Shown here piece after piece: positions 11,050 to 24,300 of a DNA stretch of 64,000 bases. The stretch comes from Crotophaga sulcirostris (taxonomy: Eukaryota; Chordata; Aves; Cuculiformes; Crotophagidae): positions 1,106,459 through 1,170,458 of the forward strand of contig VYZB01000195.1 of NCBI GenBank assembly GCA_013397455.1. Direction: 5' to 3'. A program made the translations under genes and the position numbers. Position 1 is the stretch's first letter. Each line of letters begins with the position of its first letter. The notes under the pieces are model-generated. The model worked only from the letters and a program-made list of their open reading frames with translations, searched no databases and had not been told where the DNA came from.

Positions 11050-11322
11050 TCCCAAATAGGGTTTTCGCATGGCAAGGGTGAGAAGAGTTGTGCCAGGGAA
11101 GATTTAGGTTGGATATTGGGAAATGTTCCCTCACAGAAAGGGCTGTCAGGCAGTGGCAGGGGCTGCCGAGGGCAGTGGTGGTGTCCCCTTCTCTGGAGGG
11201 ATTTAAAAGCAGTGGAGATTTGGTGCTCAGGGACAGGGATCGGTGGTGGGGTTGGCAGTGCTGGGTTTCTGGATGGGCTGGATGAGTTTTAAGGTCTTTC
11301 CAACCCAAACGGTCCCATGAAA
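11050..11322 (+). mobile_element. CR1 LINE 3' fragment
   Basis: Contains GGTTGGATATTGGGAAATG, GGCAGTGGCAGGGGCTGCC, CAGTGCTGGGTTTCTGGATG and CCAACCCAAACGGTCCCATG. Confidence 0.9.
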
Positions 11323-11459
11323 GGGGTCGGGAGGAGGAGGAAAACAAGAGTTGGGAACTGCTCTTCATCCCCAGGAAACAAAACTGAGGGGAGGAGCACA
11401 GTGCTCCTGGTCATGCCTGCCTGCTCCTGTCAGCCCCGGCAGGGAATGCGGGTTTATTC

Positions 11460-11690
11460 ACGGATGCCCCTGGCCATGGGCTGCTTGGCCCGGGACCCCG
11501 CGCAGCCCCTGACGGGAGCGGCGCTCAGCACCACCGCCCCGCGCCCTTCTCCGTTTTGGCGGGAGCGCGGGATCCGCCGCGCCTGAGGAGCAACCGGTAC
11601 CGCCCGCTGCTGTCCCGCCACATCCCCCGGCCCCGCAGCGCCCGCCAAATCCCCCTCCAACACCCTCAGATCCCACTAGGTCCCGCCTGG
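11460..11690 (+). promoter_or_regulatory. CpG-rich stretch, likely RAD21L1 promoter, with an E2F-type motif
   Basis: Dense CpG between about 11460 and 11660, immediately upstream of the RAD21L1-linked minisatellite. TTTTGGCGGGAGCGCGGGA at about 11554-11572 contains the E2F/E2F6 core GGCGGGA. Promoter role is inferred from position; no TATA box is seen. Confidence 0.4.
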
Positions 11691-12320
11691 CCCCTCAGTG
11701 CCCAGCAGGATCCCCGCGGCCCCTCAGGATCCCGCCAAATCCCCTGTCCCCCCATCCCCTCAGGGTCTCATAAATCCCCTCATCCCCTCAGTGCCAGACA
11801 GGATCACCTCATCCTCTCAAGGTCCCACTAAATCCCATCCCCTCAATGCCCAGCAGGATTCCCTCATTCCCTCAGATCCTGCTGGATCCTCTCAACACCT
11901 CAGGGGCCCCTAAATCCCCTCAGAGCCTGGCCGGGTACCCTCATATCCTCAGGGCCCAATAAATTCTCCCTGAGCCCTCAGTGCCCAGCAGGATCCCCTC
12001 ATCCCTTGGATCCTGCTAGATCCCCTCATCACCTCAGCTGGATCCCCCCATCCCCTCAGGGTCTTGCTAAATCCCCCCATCCCCTCAGTGCCCAGCAGGA
12101 TCCGCCTTTCCCCCCAGATCCCACTAAATCCCCTCAGTGCCCAGCAGGATTCCGTCAGCCCCTCGGGATCCCCCAAAATCCTCTCAGACCCTGGTTGGGT
12201 CCCCTCATCTTCTTGGATCCTGCTAAATCCCCCATTTCCTCAGCACCCAGCTGGCTCCCACCAGTCCCCTGAGGTCCCACTAAATCTCTCCTCCACCTTA
12301 GTGCACCAGGACCCCTCTCC
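11690..12320. repeat. Minisatellite directly upstream of the RAD21L1 start codon
   Basis: Irregular units of about 45-50 bp built from CAGTGCCCAGCAGGATCCCC, ATCCCCTCAGGGTC and CACTAAATCCCCTCA. The CAGTGCCCAGCAGGA anchor recurs at about 11696, 11843 (one change), 11979, 12086 and 12134. Confidence 0.88.
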
Positions 12321-12354
12321 TGCTGGAAGGGGAAGATCCAGGGAGGTGGGCACC

Positions 12355-15300
12355 ATGTTCTACATGCATTTTCTCGTCAACAAGCGCGGGCCATTGGCCA
12401 AGATATGGCTTGCTGCCCACTGGGAGAAGAAGCTCACCAAAGCTCATATATTTGAGTGCAATTTAGAGACTACAGTTGAAAAGATCATCTCGCCAAAGGT
12501 ATGGTGTTAAATGGTGAGGTGTCCTCTGGCGAGCTCTGGGGTAGAGATAGGTGTCTCCTGTACGGAAGGGGACTGTGCTGTTGTGGAGACTGAATTTGCG
12601 GCTCTTTCAAAACCAATGTGAGGTAAACGCCTACTCTGATTCTATTCAGTTCTCACTCGGGTAAAATCTACATCCCATGAAATGACAGTTATATAAATAT
12701 TTTACTTACTGTTTTACTCCTGGAGGTTTGTGGCATACATTTATGTACAGTACGAGAAGATGTTACCACAACACAGTGAAATATATTTTTCTACACACTG
12801 ATAGAACTCCAGGGAACATTCTGTGGGCACCGCCAGCCAAGGGATCACGGTATGTGGATCTGAGCTGCTCGCCAGGCAAGACAAGCCCAGCAGTATAGTG
12901 TGGTAGCACTGGTCTTTCTTCGGGGACTTTGAGTACCAGCTGCAGATATTAAAATGGTTTGGGTTAGAAGGGTCCTCAAAGCCCATCCAGTTCCAACCCC
13001 CTGCCATGGGCAGGGACACCTCCCACTGGATCAGGGTGCTCAAAGCCCCATCCAACCTGGCCTTGTACACCTCTAGGAATGGGGCAGCCACCACTTCTCT
13101 GGGTAAGCTGTGCCAGGGCCTCCCACTCTCACAGGAAAACATTTCTTCCTAAAATCTAATCTCAATCTCCCCCCTTTCATTTTAAAACCATTCCCCCTCA
13201 TCCTGTCCCTGCAATCCTTGATCAAGAGCCTTCCTGTAGGGCCTATTTTTAAGATACTGTTCAAAAAATCTGGGAAATGCTGATATATGAGACAATTGTC
13301 TCAAAAAAGATTGAAAACTCAGTTGCTTACCCAAAGCCAAGGGAGTCAGAAAACTACCATGAAATTGTACACAGAGCATTTGAGGAGAATGCTTTTGTTG
13401 ATCTTATAATAAATAAATTTTGACATATTGTAACCACCCTCCCACTTTCGGTGGAATTGTTCCAAGTCCCCCTTTATAAGCAGATAAAGATATAATTAAG
13501 CATATGTAGTGCTTGTGAAAGGCTCGGGGTGAGCAGTTCTGCTGGCTGCAGTCCTCTGTGTGTCACAGGTAAGGTACGCCTCAAGCAAGCGCAGATGCAG
13601 GCAGTCAAGTACCCATGACTCAGTTCTTGGCCTCACTGTTGTGATTGCATCCAAGGGAATGGTGAGGAATGCTATGCACTGTCACTAATCTGTGGCTCAG
13701 TAGATCCAAGGCTTTCAGCTGGCTCAAGCTGAGCTTTTTATTTTCTCCATGGAGATACCTGCTTGATATCTGCTAGCCCAGATTTCGTTGTCTGCCTTGC
13801 ACGGGTTACGATTAATAATGTTGTTAAAATGATCTTGATATTATTTGGAAGTGTTTTCCAAGAGGTGCTAGTTAAGTACACTGTTTCCCTTGCATAGTGT
13901 CCTGTCTGGCATCAGCGTGAACACTTTGAGTGTGCTCAATGCAGGAAGATTGTCCATAAACAAGGGAACAGTTATGGCTTTTATTTGTATAAACAAGGGT
14001 ATAGGTATCATGTCTGCTTCCTTAAATAACCAGTATGTCACCAACGAGGATATATGTAGTGACTTTCTGTTTCAGGGTGAGTTACACTGTTCGTTGAAAG
14101 TCAGCTGAGGTGTTTTAGATAAAATAGTAAGAGCGTCAATTCAGGACTCGCGCTTTGGCACAGCAATGTTTAGGGGCAACTGGAAGTTTCTGGCTCTGAA
14201 AATTCATTTTCTCTATATCACTGCAAAACCCTATTGAATTTTTTAGAGCTCTGCACTGTGTTTTACTGGAACTCAGTTACTACTGTGAAATATTCTCATT
14301 TTAATGTTTTCACCATGAAATACTTACTCCTGAGCAACTGTTTTAAATTTTCAAAGTTCACAATAGCTCTGCGCACCTCTGGACACCTGCTCCTTGGAGT
14401 GGTGCGGATTTACCACAGGAAAGCAAAGTACCTCTTGGCAGACTGCAGTGAAGCTTTGACAAAAATGAAGGCAGCCTTTCGCCCAGGTGTGTACAGAGTT
14501 CTGCGTTTTTCCATCTGTGCCCTTTACAGCTTTCTTTTAAAAGTTAATTTGGTGTATTTCTGTTAAATACACATTATTGATCCCAAAGGAAATTGAACAT
14601 ACTGGTGCCTGTCAATGATATTTAGTCTGGCTTAATTTGATGTAATTTCAGGTCTTTAACTCCTTTAACAGAAGCAGTATCTTAAGTGGTCTTACAGCAA
14701 GAAGCTTGGATTCAGCCTCTGTTACCAGATAATTAGTTTTAAATTCTGATGGCACCAACAACCTATCTAACAGTGCATGAGTGCCAGGTCTGACAGGGTG
14801 ATTTGAGCTCCAGCCATGTAGCCAGCGAGAAAGGAGCAGAGATGGCTGGATCCTTTTCCAACTGGCTGAACATTTGTCGTACTTAGGCAAGAAATGGGGA
14901 GGCACTGTTGCCTAAAAAAAGGCTAAGACCAGGCCAGCAGCTTCTATTGCCGGCTTAACCGTCCTTTGTGGCGCAATCTGCTCCAGAAGACTGAATGCCA
15001 ACTCTATGTTATTCTCAAGGATATGGTTGTGATTAGTTAGTGAATATTTGTAAACGTTTGGCAATCGCTGAAAGAAACTCTTAGGATAAGTACACCGTAC
15101 TATCTGTTTTTAAGAGATACTGTAGTAGCTTGTACAGGACTGCACAGCACAAGAACAAGAGACAACAGACACAGCTACAGCAAGGGAAAGTCCAGCTAGG
15201 TGTGAGGGGTAAAATTCACAGTGGAAGTGACAAAGCGCTGAAACAGGCTGTCCAGGTGGGCTGTGGAAACTCCGTTAGCAGAAAGAGGCAAAAGGGATCT

Positions 15301-18300
15301 TAGAAATTAACCATGTTGTGAGCAAAAGGTTTGATTAGATGACCTTCAGCAATCTCTTCTCATCTGAGTTGCTCCAGGATTCCCTGACTACCAAGTATTT
15401 GCAGTCTCACTTCATAATTATTTGATTCTGGAGAATAGCGTTGAACAGACACTGGAGAGAGAAAGAAAATGCAATAACTCATTTGAAGTGGTAGGAAAAA
15501 CTCTAGGCTAAATGTCAGCTGTGAGAATCCTTCAGGGACTGAAAGCAGCTGCTCATAAAGGCAGTGTATTTACAGTATGCCAGATCGTGTACAGCGTACT
15601 CCTCTGTATGTCTGCACATGTACGGCTTCGAAAGTATCTGTAAATGTAGGGTTTTACTTCCACTTCGGAGTCCTGTTGACAAGGTTCCTAAGCTCTACCT
15701 TTCTGTTGTTTAGAATGGAAGCAGACCTTCTTGACAGGTTTAGAGTCCTATTATGGGTACTCGAGAGAACATTACTTTTGTTTTATTGATACTTATTTTG
15801 TTACATGCTCTGTCTCTTTTAGGACTTGTTGACCTCCCAGCAGAGATCTTGGAGGCTGCTTATCAGTCCATTACGTTGCCTGAAGAATTTAATGATTTTG
15901 CAACACCACTACCTGATTTAAAGTAAATGCTTCCCTAGTTTTTATTCATTATTTTGGTATTTTCAGATGTAAAAGTATCCTTGCTGTTATCTGATCAAGA
16001 CTCAGATGGCATTGATTTGATGTGATAACTGAATTCTCCTGCTTATATACCAATATAAAAGTTGGTATGAATCCTTTTTTTAAGACTGAGGAAGGTCTGG
16101 CTGGTAACCTCGCAGTGTTGCACCATTCCATTGGGTAACTGCATCTCATTTCTGCTCCATTGCTCTCTGCGGCTGGGGTATTTTATCAGCAGGAGTCAGC
16201 TCGGCCAGAATATTTCTTTGGCTCTTCTGACACCAATCAGAATTCATGTAGAAAAAAATGATAAAAAGCAGGAGACCAGGACATGTTTCTGATGGCTCTG
16301 ATGCCCTCAGAGGCCCAGGATAACAGATTTTCACAGAGGCTTCCTCAGTTCCTTGTCATAAATACGGTTTGATGTGATCTGTGGGTGTTTGGTGTTTGTA
16401 AGTGCAGCTGTGATGCAATACTATTTATCCAAGTACTCAGTGTGCTGACTACAAAGCAAGCTTCTTCTGCCCACCCAGAGTCCATGTGGTTTGCTTTACA
16501 CTAATGGTGTTACACTAATTACATGCTTTCTGTGCGACAAGTGCCTGGGAGACAGCAGGGCCTGGAGGTGAACACACATCCAAGCCCAAGTTTGCTGGCA
16601 GAAGAGAGTTGAGAATTATGAAATATGGGGAGGAGGATGGGCACTTCACTCACTCTTCTAAATATACCTGCTATTTCTCAAGGGGATGGCTTGCTGGCTG
16701 TAGGTCTGGGTGATTGCTCCTGGGATTTCAGGTGCAGGGAGTATTTCAAAGCTGAGTTAGCCAAACGTTTCCCTCTGGCCCTCTCCCCAACTACCAGGCT
16801 GTTACGGATGCTGCAGGTTCAGTCTTCTCTGTACAACATGCATTGGACACTGCATAGAAACTTGGGCCAGCAAAGGAGGCAGCTGCCTACTTGCTTAGAG
16901 GGATTCATTTTAATAAACTCATAGCACCTGTTTTCCGCACGCTTATTTTTAGCTTTCAGAGGAAATTCAAAGCCATGAATTCTATCAATAAAACCTTAAA
17001 TGGCTTGAATGTGAATAGCTTTGGGAAACAGTTGTTCTTTCTCTGCAGAAGTGAGGATCAACAGGGGTTCTTTGAATGCCATAGAAGACAGAAGTTGTCT
17101 TTTGGGGTTTTATGATGAGATGTCAGGACTGAAAACTGTTTAGAAACGAGCTTTCCAGCAAAATGGTCAATGGGTTTCAGTTCACCCTATATTTTGTATA
17201 ATGTTTCTTTCATCAGTGCCATTGAAGTTGCTGAACATTTTACCTTGAATCAGAGCAGAGCTGAAGACATCACACTTACAGAGGATTACGAAAGCAATAT
17301 ACTTCTCTGTGATAGAAACTTTGGTGAGAGAAGTTGAGAAACTAGAAATATTCTGTAAGGAAAAGTGTGGGTTTTGCAACATTTTGTAAAGTCTGAGTCC
17401 TTTCCACTTGTGAAAAAGCTATTAGTAAAGGTGATTTTGCTTCGTTCTTGTGCTGATTGGCCTCTTGTACTGTCTCATGCATAAATGTTTGTGTCAGTAC
17501 TCTACCTAATTAGTATGAATTATATTGGAGACTGGGAATCAAACCCAACTTTTTCTGTTTTTTACTGAATTAGCTCAAAACATTTATTATTTATTCCATT
17601 ATAATCTTCAAAATTATTTGGCAAATTAGGAAATGAGTAAATATGTGTTTGAAATTCATGCAGATGAAGCATCAGAAATTCTGTGTTTATACAGATGAAG
17701 AACCAGACACCTTACGAAAACAGAGCTTCTTTGATGGCGGCATCTTCACGAGCAGCAACAGCCTTGTGGCTGATCAAAACTCCGCAAGCATGAATGGAGA
17801 CAAGGCTACGCCGCACGACAACACTTACTGTCTGGAGCATGATGGCTTTGGGGACGAGGAGAATGCTGCAGATATGATTGGTAGGGTTTGCCACAGACAA
17901 ACAGAGCTAGTTTCTTTCCAAATATTTTTATTCTTACAGGAAAACAAACAAGGTAGCGTGAAAGCAATTGTTTTCAAACATGAAATCTATCATCGTTTTT
18001 GTTTTCATACTTCCTTTTTATTCCTACTTGTCACTAAATCTGTGATCACTTAGGCATTGCCAAGTAAAATTATATTAAAGAAGATATTTCAGGGTTTTAG
18101 AATTGAAGGCATTCAATTTATGTTTAACAATTTAATTTAGAGTTTCAAAGATGAACTACTACAGCAAATTTACCTTTTATTGTTGTAATAACCAAGGCAG
18201 CAATGTAGCTTCTACATATTTTTGATTTATTTATATAAACCTCCATAGATTTTTACCTTTTAAATAAGACCAATATCGTACTTCTCAAAGGAAAGATGGA

Positions 18301-21300
18301 AATCCCAAAATTAAGACTAATAGTCTCCTTTTTGTACTGCTGAAGATAGCCATACCATTGACAGACATCTGGGAAGCTGAGGGGTTTTTGTTTGCAGAGA
18401 ATTAACCTTAAATGAGTGCCATTAGGCTGTTCTAGGCTATTTCATGCCTATTAAGACTTAGAACAGTTTCAAGTGTGCATTTTGTATTTAAGAAATCCTG
18501 TTGAGGGATGAGCAGAATGGCCTGGATAAAGACACTCTTGATATGGAAGAAGAATGCCCTTTGTCACAAGATCTGCCAGAGAACAGCACAGCCGGTGAGT
18601 TTGCAACATCATGACTCTCACAAACCCTCTGATATTGTATTATACCTGAAGTTACTCACATTCAGCTTTCTAAATACTCTGTCTTTTTCCTTTGTTCATT
18701 TATTTTACTTTTTGTTCTAGTATGCTTCATCCACCATTTTAGGTATCATTTAAGTTGACCTAGAGATTCCAAGTTTGTAATGTGGCATTGCTTAGAACCA
18801 CTTTTAGGTGACCTCCTGTTGGATATGCTGTTGATCCACCCTGAATCATTCTGAAGGGAAGGGAGACTGAATAAGGGTATGCGGTAACTTTGAACTCTAC
18901 CTGTTAGTATTTCTGGCTTCCTGTTGCAGTGTCAAATGACACCTCAGTAGCTCATAAAGGTGTTGTTTGTCTTCTTTTGATTTGATATTCATGAAAGAAA
19001 GTAATTCTGAGAAATAATTCTAGAAATTCTTTTACATCTTAAGCCCTTATCCCACTGTGACTTTAACTCAAGTAGTAGGGAAACAGCATCACCTGCCCCT
19101 ACTTGTGCAAGTCCCAGTACTACCTGTTCCTTTTATGTCAACAGAAACCTCCACGCTGCTGCGCAGTTGCTTGGAACGGGAAACAGATACATATTGAAAT
19201 GAAACACACTTCCTTCTAAACACTTCTTGTCAGGCAGTTTTTCACCAGATCAGTTACTGAGCTGGTTCCACCACCCAGCCAAACAGGGCCTGGGGTCAAC
19301 CAAGGGAAGCAAGCAGTGTGAAATGCAGACTGCAACACTGCCAGTTATTACTGGTTACAGGGACTGTGAGGTTACAGACAAAATCACAGCTTCCTAATCC
19401 TGATCTTTTCTGTCTGATGCCATTCTTTCCCATGAGAGTGAGATGATATTCCTGCTTTTAAACACTTTTTCATTTGAGTTGTTTGCTGGGTTTTCCTATA
19501 GTTGAGTCTAACAGCGCAGATGCCACCCTTAAGAAAGTCAGTCACCTAACGAGTGAAACAATACTTCTCTTGAAAGAAGAAGGATTTGTGCTTGAGCCCG
19601 TTGATGAGACAGGTCAGAACTTGGTCAGCTTCTTGTGGAATGTTTGCATTACTGGGTTTGAGTTAATTCTTGTTAGTAAAAATATTAGCCAAACAGATCA
19701 TTTTCGCTTTAAAACTCATCTTCTCCTGCTGTGAGAGTCCTCTTTAATGGTAATGATTATGCAAAAACAGTATCAAGTTATTCACCTGATCTACCCAGAT
19801 CCCTGCTTACAGTTCCTTTCACACAAACCAAGTTCCATCACTGCAGTTCTGCCAGCAGCGCAGGCCTGGCCTCTTCAGGAGCATTACTGACATTTCAGCT
19901 GATAGAACTTTCATTGCTGGGGACACATCAGTCATTTTTATGTATTTTAAACAACCTTTAAAAATTCAGGTCTCTGTAAAATTCTGTTATGTGAACTTTT
20001 AACTTTAATAACATCCAAAAAGAGAAATGTTTAATTTCTTCTGTGGGTAAATCTAAAAGTCACCTATCTCATCGGTGGCTGTTAGCAATTAAACCAGTTC
20101 CTGTTGACACTAATATTTGGAATACTGGAATAATATTCAGGAAGTTATGGCTATATAACAGGAAGTTATGGCTATAGAACCAATCCATGTGGCTTCTGCC
20201 TTTGCTGTGTACGTCTCAATTAAATTGCTAAAGGATTAAACTGCCAAATACAGATATTAATTATGAGGTAATAAACCTGTTGAGTACCTCAGCAGTTCTT
20301 GGAACAATTAACTTCCTGATGGATTAAAGATAGCTTATTCAGTCTTGTTGGTATATCATGTGTTCTCATTAAGTCCCAGTTCTTTAGTACAACACTCATA
20401 TGTCTTCTGTAATTAAACACATGTGAATTTCCTGTACAGGAACACAGAGAGCAGACGTTATGAAAACTTATGGAGAAATGGCCCAAGCACTTGTACTTTA
20501 ATTTTCAAGGCTGGGCAGTGTTTTGGGAGATCAGCCTCCTGTCCATTTGATTCATAGAGTGCTCTTTTGTGCTGAACTGTCCTGGGGATAGACCTTATTA
20601 GACTTCCTTTTTTTCTAATACTTACTCTAATATTTAGCTGTCACCCAGAGGAAAAAGAATAAAAGGAAGAGGAAGTTGATTGTGGATGGGGAGAAGGAAC
20701 TCAGCTGCAATGCTATATACAACCAGCTGAACAACTGCACAGACATCCTCGCTATGTTAGACCTTGCTCCCCCAACAAAAAAGACAATGATGTGGAAGCA
20801 ATGGGGAGGCGTGGATAAACTCCTGTCCCACGCTGCCCAGCCGGTAATACACACTGAGCTGCAAAAGGTAAAGATCAGTTTCCTGTAGGTTGTTATGCCG
20901 CTATATAGCATGTGAGACCATTGCACTTCTAGGAGGTCATGGTGAGAGATTTTGCAGGCTTGGTTTGATGTGAACTCCCAGAAAACTGCAGGTGTGCAGC
21001 ATTGCAGAAGGTGTTGTTCTGCAGAACAGGTTGGTTGGATTCATGATGATCGTTTGCATACTCACCACTAATTGCTTCACTGGAAAGACCTTCTGTAGAG
21101 CTTGTGGCTTTAATCTCCAGCACTCCAACAACAAGTGCCAAATGACAAAGAAACCTGAGAGCCGATATTTCATTCATACACTGGCACCTACCTCACGGGA
21201 TGCAAATACACAGCTTTTTAGATTTCTTTCCTACTTTCTAGTTTATTATTTTCTGTTTTGTTTCTGCTCTGTAATCAATATGAGACCATATCTTTCTTCT

Positions 21301-24300
21301 GCACTTACTTCAAAGGTACATAAGGCTTAAAGATAATTATTATATCATTAATGGCTTTGAAAAGATGTTATACCAATTTCTTTTGTACTTTCCCAACTGG
21401 AGATGAAGTTTCCTACTGGAGAGCAGTCAGGACCTGTCTTTCAGAGGACCAGGAGGTTACGGGTCCACTCTCTCACTTGGACCAGACCACTCTTTCCTGG
21501 GGCTGTGGACCTTATGGCTCTTTCTGCACAGGGGAGATGGTACTTGTTTCATGGAAGCAGGATCTCTGTGTCCCCACATATTATCTGACAGAGCACTAAA
21601 ACAGCTGTAAGTTTAGAGCTGGTGATAAAACAAACAAGAACTCAACGTGTATACAAGGTGTTATGGAAAGATAGGGCATTAACACTGTGTGGCAGCCTTA
21701 TTTCATTGCAGTGCTTTACTTCTGTTGTGCAGCTTGGGGAGATCTGGGAGGCCTGGTCTCTGGGCAAACAGCTCTGCAGGACCAGTGCAGCAGCACAGCT
21801 TCACCACTTAGAGTCCAAGTGCAGAATTACACCTTGCTCTCAGTGAGGATGAAAAACACTCATGCACCAGTACATGGGGAGAGAAATCCACACACATATA
21901 ACTGCAGATGGCTTTTTTCTTTCATCCTTCCTTACTGGCTGACTTCAAGGAAAAATGATCCAAGCTGTTCCCAAGCAGTTTCTTCATGAAGTTCGGTGCC
22001 AAAGTTGAAGCTGCAGAAGGAAATGGCTTTAAACAAAATTGCAGGTTTTCAGGATGACCCAGTTCAAATATCTGAATTCTAGGTTGCAGTAATTAGCATA
22101 TAGCTTGTGTTAATACCTCTGCGGTGATGTTTGCAAATAATCTAACATTGTATTCTGTAAGCAAACAAACCAAAACAATTGTTCTCAGTTGTTTGCAAGG
22201 TGCTTCAAGAGTCACAGATCTGAGATGAGACGAAATGGAAGTCAGAGGCAGTCTGAAATTGAAGAAACAAGGAAAGAGCAGGAAACCACAGGTAATATTT
22301 TAATACTATTGTTGTAGAATTAGCTGCTATAAATTTTTTTCTGGTTTACATAATGTTTGAGAGACACATGGATAGTGTTTGTGTGCAGTATTCTACAAAG
22401 GCCAAAGATGTTCAAGGAAATTTGCTGTTAATAATTTTTTAAAAAGGAAATTTTGTTGGTTTTATAAGTAATTTGCTGATTTTTTGTTCCTTGGATCAGA
22501 AATGAGATGCAAGTCTCTTTCTTCATTGTGGCAGAAGGAGGTGTTTTTGGTTTCACCTTTGGTTTTTCTCATTGTCTACCAAACTGCAGATTTGGTTGGG
22601 GTTTTTGTAAAAATAAAATCTTCCCATTTATTCTGAGTTTAATCAAGCCACTCTCTGTATTTCCAAGTTCTGGTAAATAGCTTCTATTTGTGTCTTGTCA
22701 GTTGTGTTTTGGTTAATATCAAGCAAGAAGAAATGTTGTATTTTAGACCTCCTGCAATGATGATGTGGCTGCCTCCACTCCTTTGCTCTGCTAGAAATAC
22801 AATCTGCACGGCTGCCTCGGGTACTAATCAACAAAACCACCTCCTGCAAGACCATAAAGGTCAACTTTTAGAAAAGGGAGAACTCTCTTGGAAGGTTCTT
22901 CTTCCTCTATGCTCCTGTAGGGAACTATGTTTATTCCATATTTACTCACTCTGTCTCTTACTCTCAAAGATCTCTAACAAGGGTGTGATTTTTGGTTGTC
23001 AATTTTTTTTTTAAGGACAAAGGTTCACAATAATTTCCTCTTAAACCTTGTTTTTTCATTAATACAGAGATGCTGATGGTAGAAGAGCCAAGTTCATCTT
23101 ATTTGGAGACTGAGAGAAAAGCTGGAAATGATTCATTTATGCTGATATCACAGGATAACAGAAACAAAACTGATAACTGTGGTGAAACTATAGTGAGTGC
23201 TTTCCGTACATTTTAGAGACCTAAATGTATTTACTGGCTTCATTTTGTGCTGAGGTTCCATTTAAAACACATTAAGAAATTCCTAATATATGTTTGAAAA
23301 GGATGCTGGAGACATCCGATACAGTGTGAAGTGGCTTGTGGCATGAAAGCTTCACACCATGAATTGAACTATTAATTAAAATGTGTATTAATCATTATAG
23401 GTTACAGTCTAATCACTAAGTATAAACAGAACTTTAATATGAAATGCAGCCTCTCTGTACTGAAGAGATAATCAGTTTTTACCCTTCATTTGTGTCTCAA
23501 ATTGAGGAAATACTGAAGCAAGAACAAATTATCTATTCCTGCTGTCTTTATTTCGGCTAATGTGAAAGGGCACCCTTTAGAGAATGTGAGGCTCACTGAA
23601 GTTGAAAAAGAATGACAAAATTGGACTTAATGGCAGCAGAAAATGTAGAGTCTGTGCCCAAACTGGGTCCATCCATGTTGATCCATCTGTAAGATAAACA
23701 CTACAGCAAAGTCCTTTCCTGTGTGAGAAAAGCTGCAGTAGAAACAGCAACTATGAAATAGTTTTTGGAAAGTGTTTATTATAATAAATTCTCTCAGCAG
23801 AATGAAGTAATTGACAGTTACATTGTTTGTGGAAATCGTGATGCCTGTTGATTGTCCTTTCTGTTCTAACAGTGGGACGGAAGGGCTTTCTCCGAGAGCT
23901 CCTCTCTGGCAAACAATTCACTGGGCAATGAAGCTGAAACGCAGCAAGTGGAGTTAACAAATGTAGGTGTCCTCAGAGCTGGCTTGGGTCAGAGCTGTGC
24001 TCTTCTCAGAAGTATTCAAATAGAGTGATGGCATCATGATCTTACAGGGACTTCTGGTGTACAAACATAACCTTTAGTACTTCTTTGCCAGTCAAAAACT
24101 CTAATAGCTTGTTAATCAGGGGCAGGTGCATTCCAACATGCAAAGTTACAGTGTGAGGGAAGCAGCTCCTTATTTAAAGATTGTGTTTCCTGTAAGAAGG
24201 AAACAGTTTCTGAGCTTACTGGCTGTGCGGATACTCTGAAACAAGGGCACTCCTCTACTGTCAACTGCAGAGGTTCAGCCCAAAATCTAAAGCCAAATTT

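Noticed and set aside
17662..17694. Alternative upstream acceptor for RAD21L1 exon 5 (after CATGCAG)
   Set aside because: Using it runs into a TGA within 12 codons; the acceptor at 17694 keeps frame and family similarity.
22200..22291. Acceptor TTTGCAAG at about 22199 for RAD21L1 exon 9
   Set aside because: Gives an early stop in phase 0; the acceptor at 22187-22188 gives LFARCFKSH, which fits the family.
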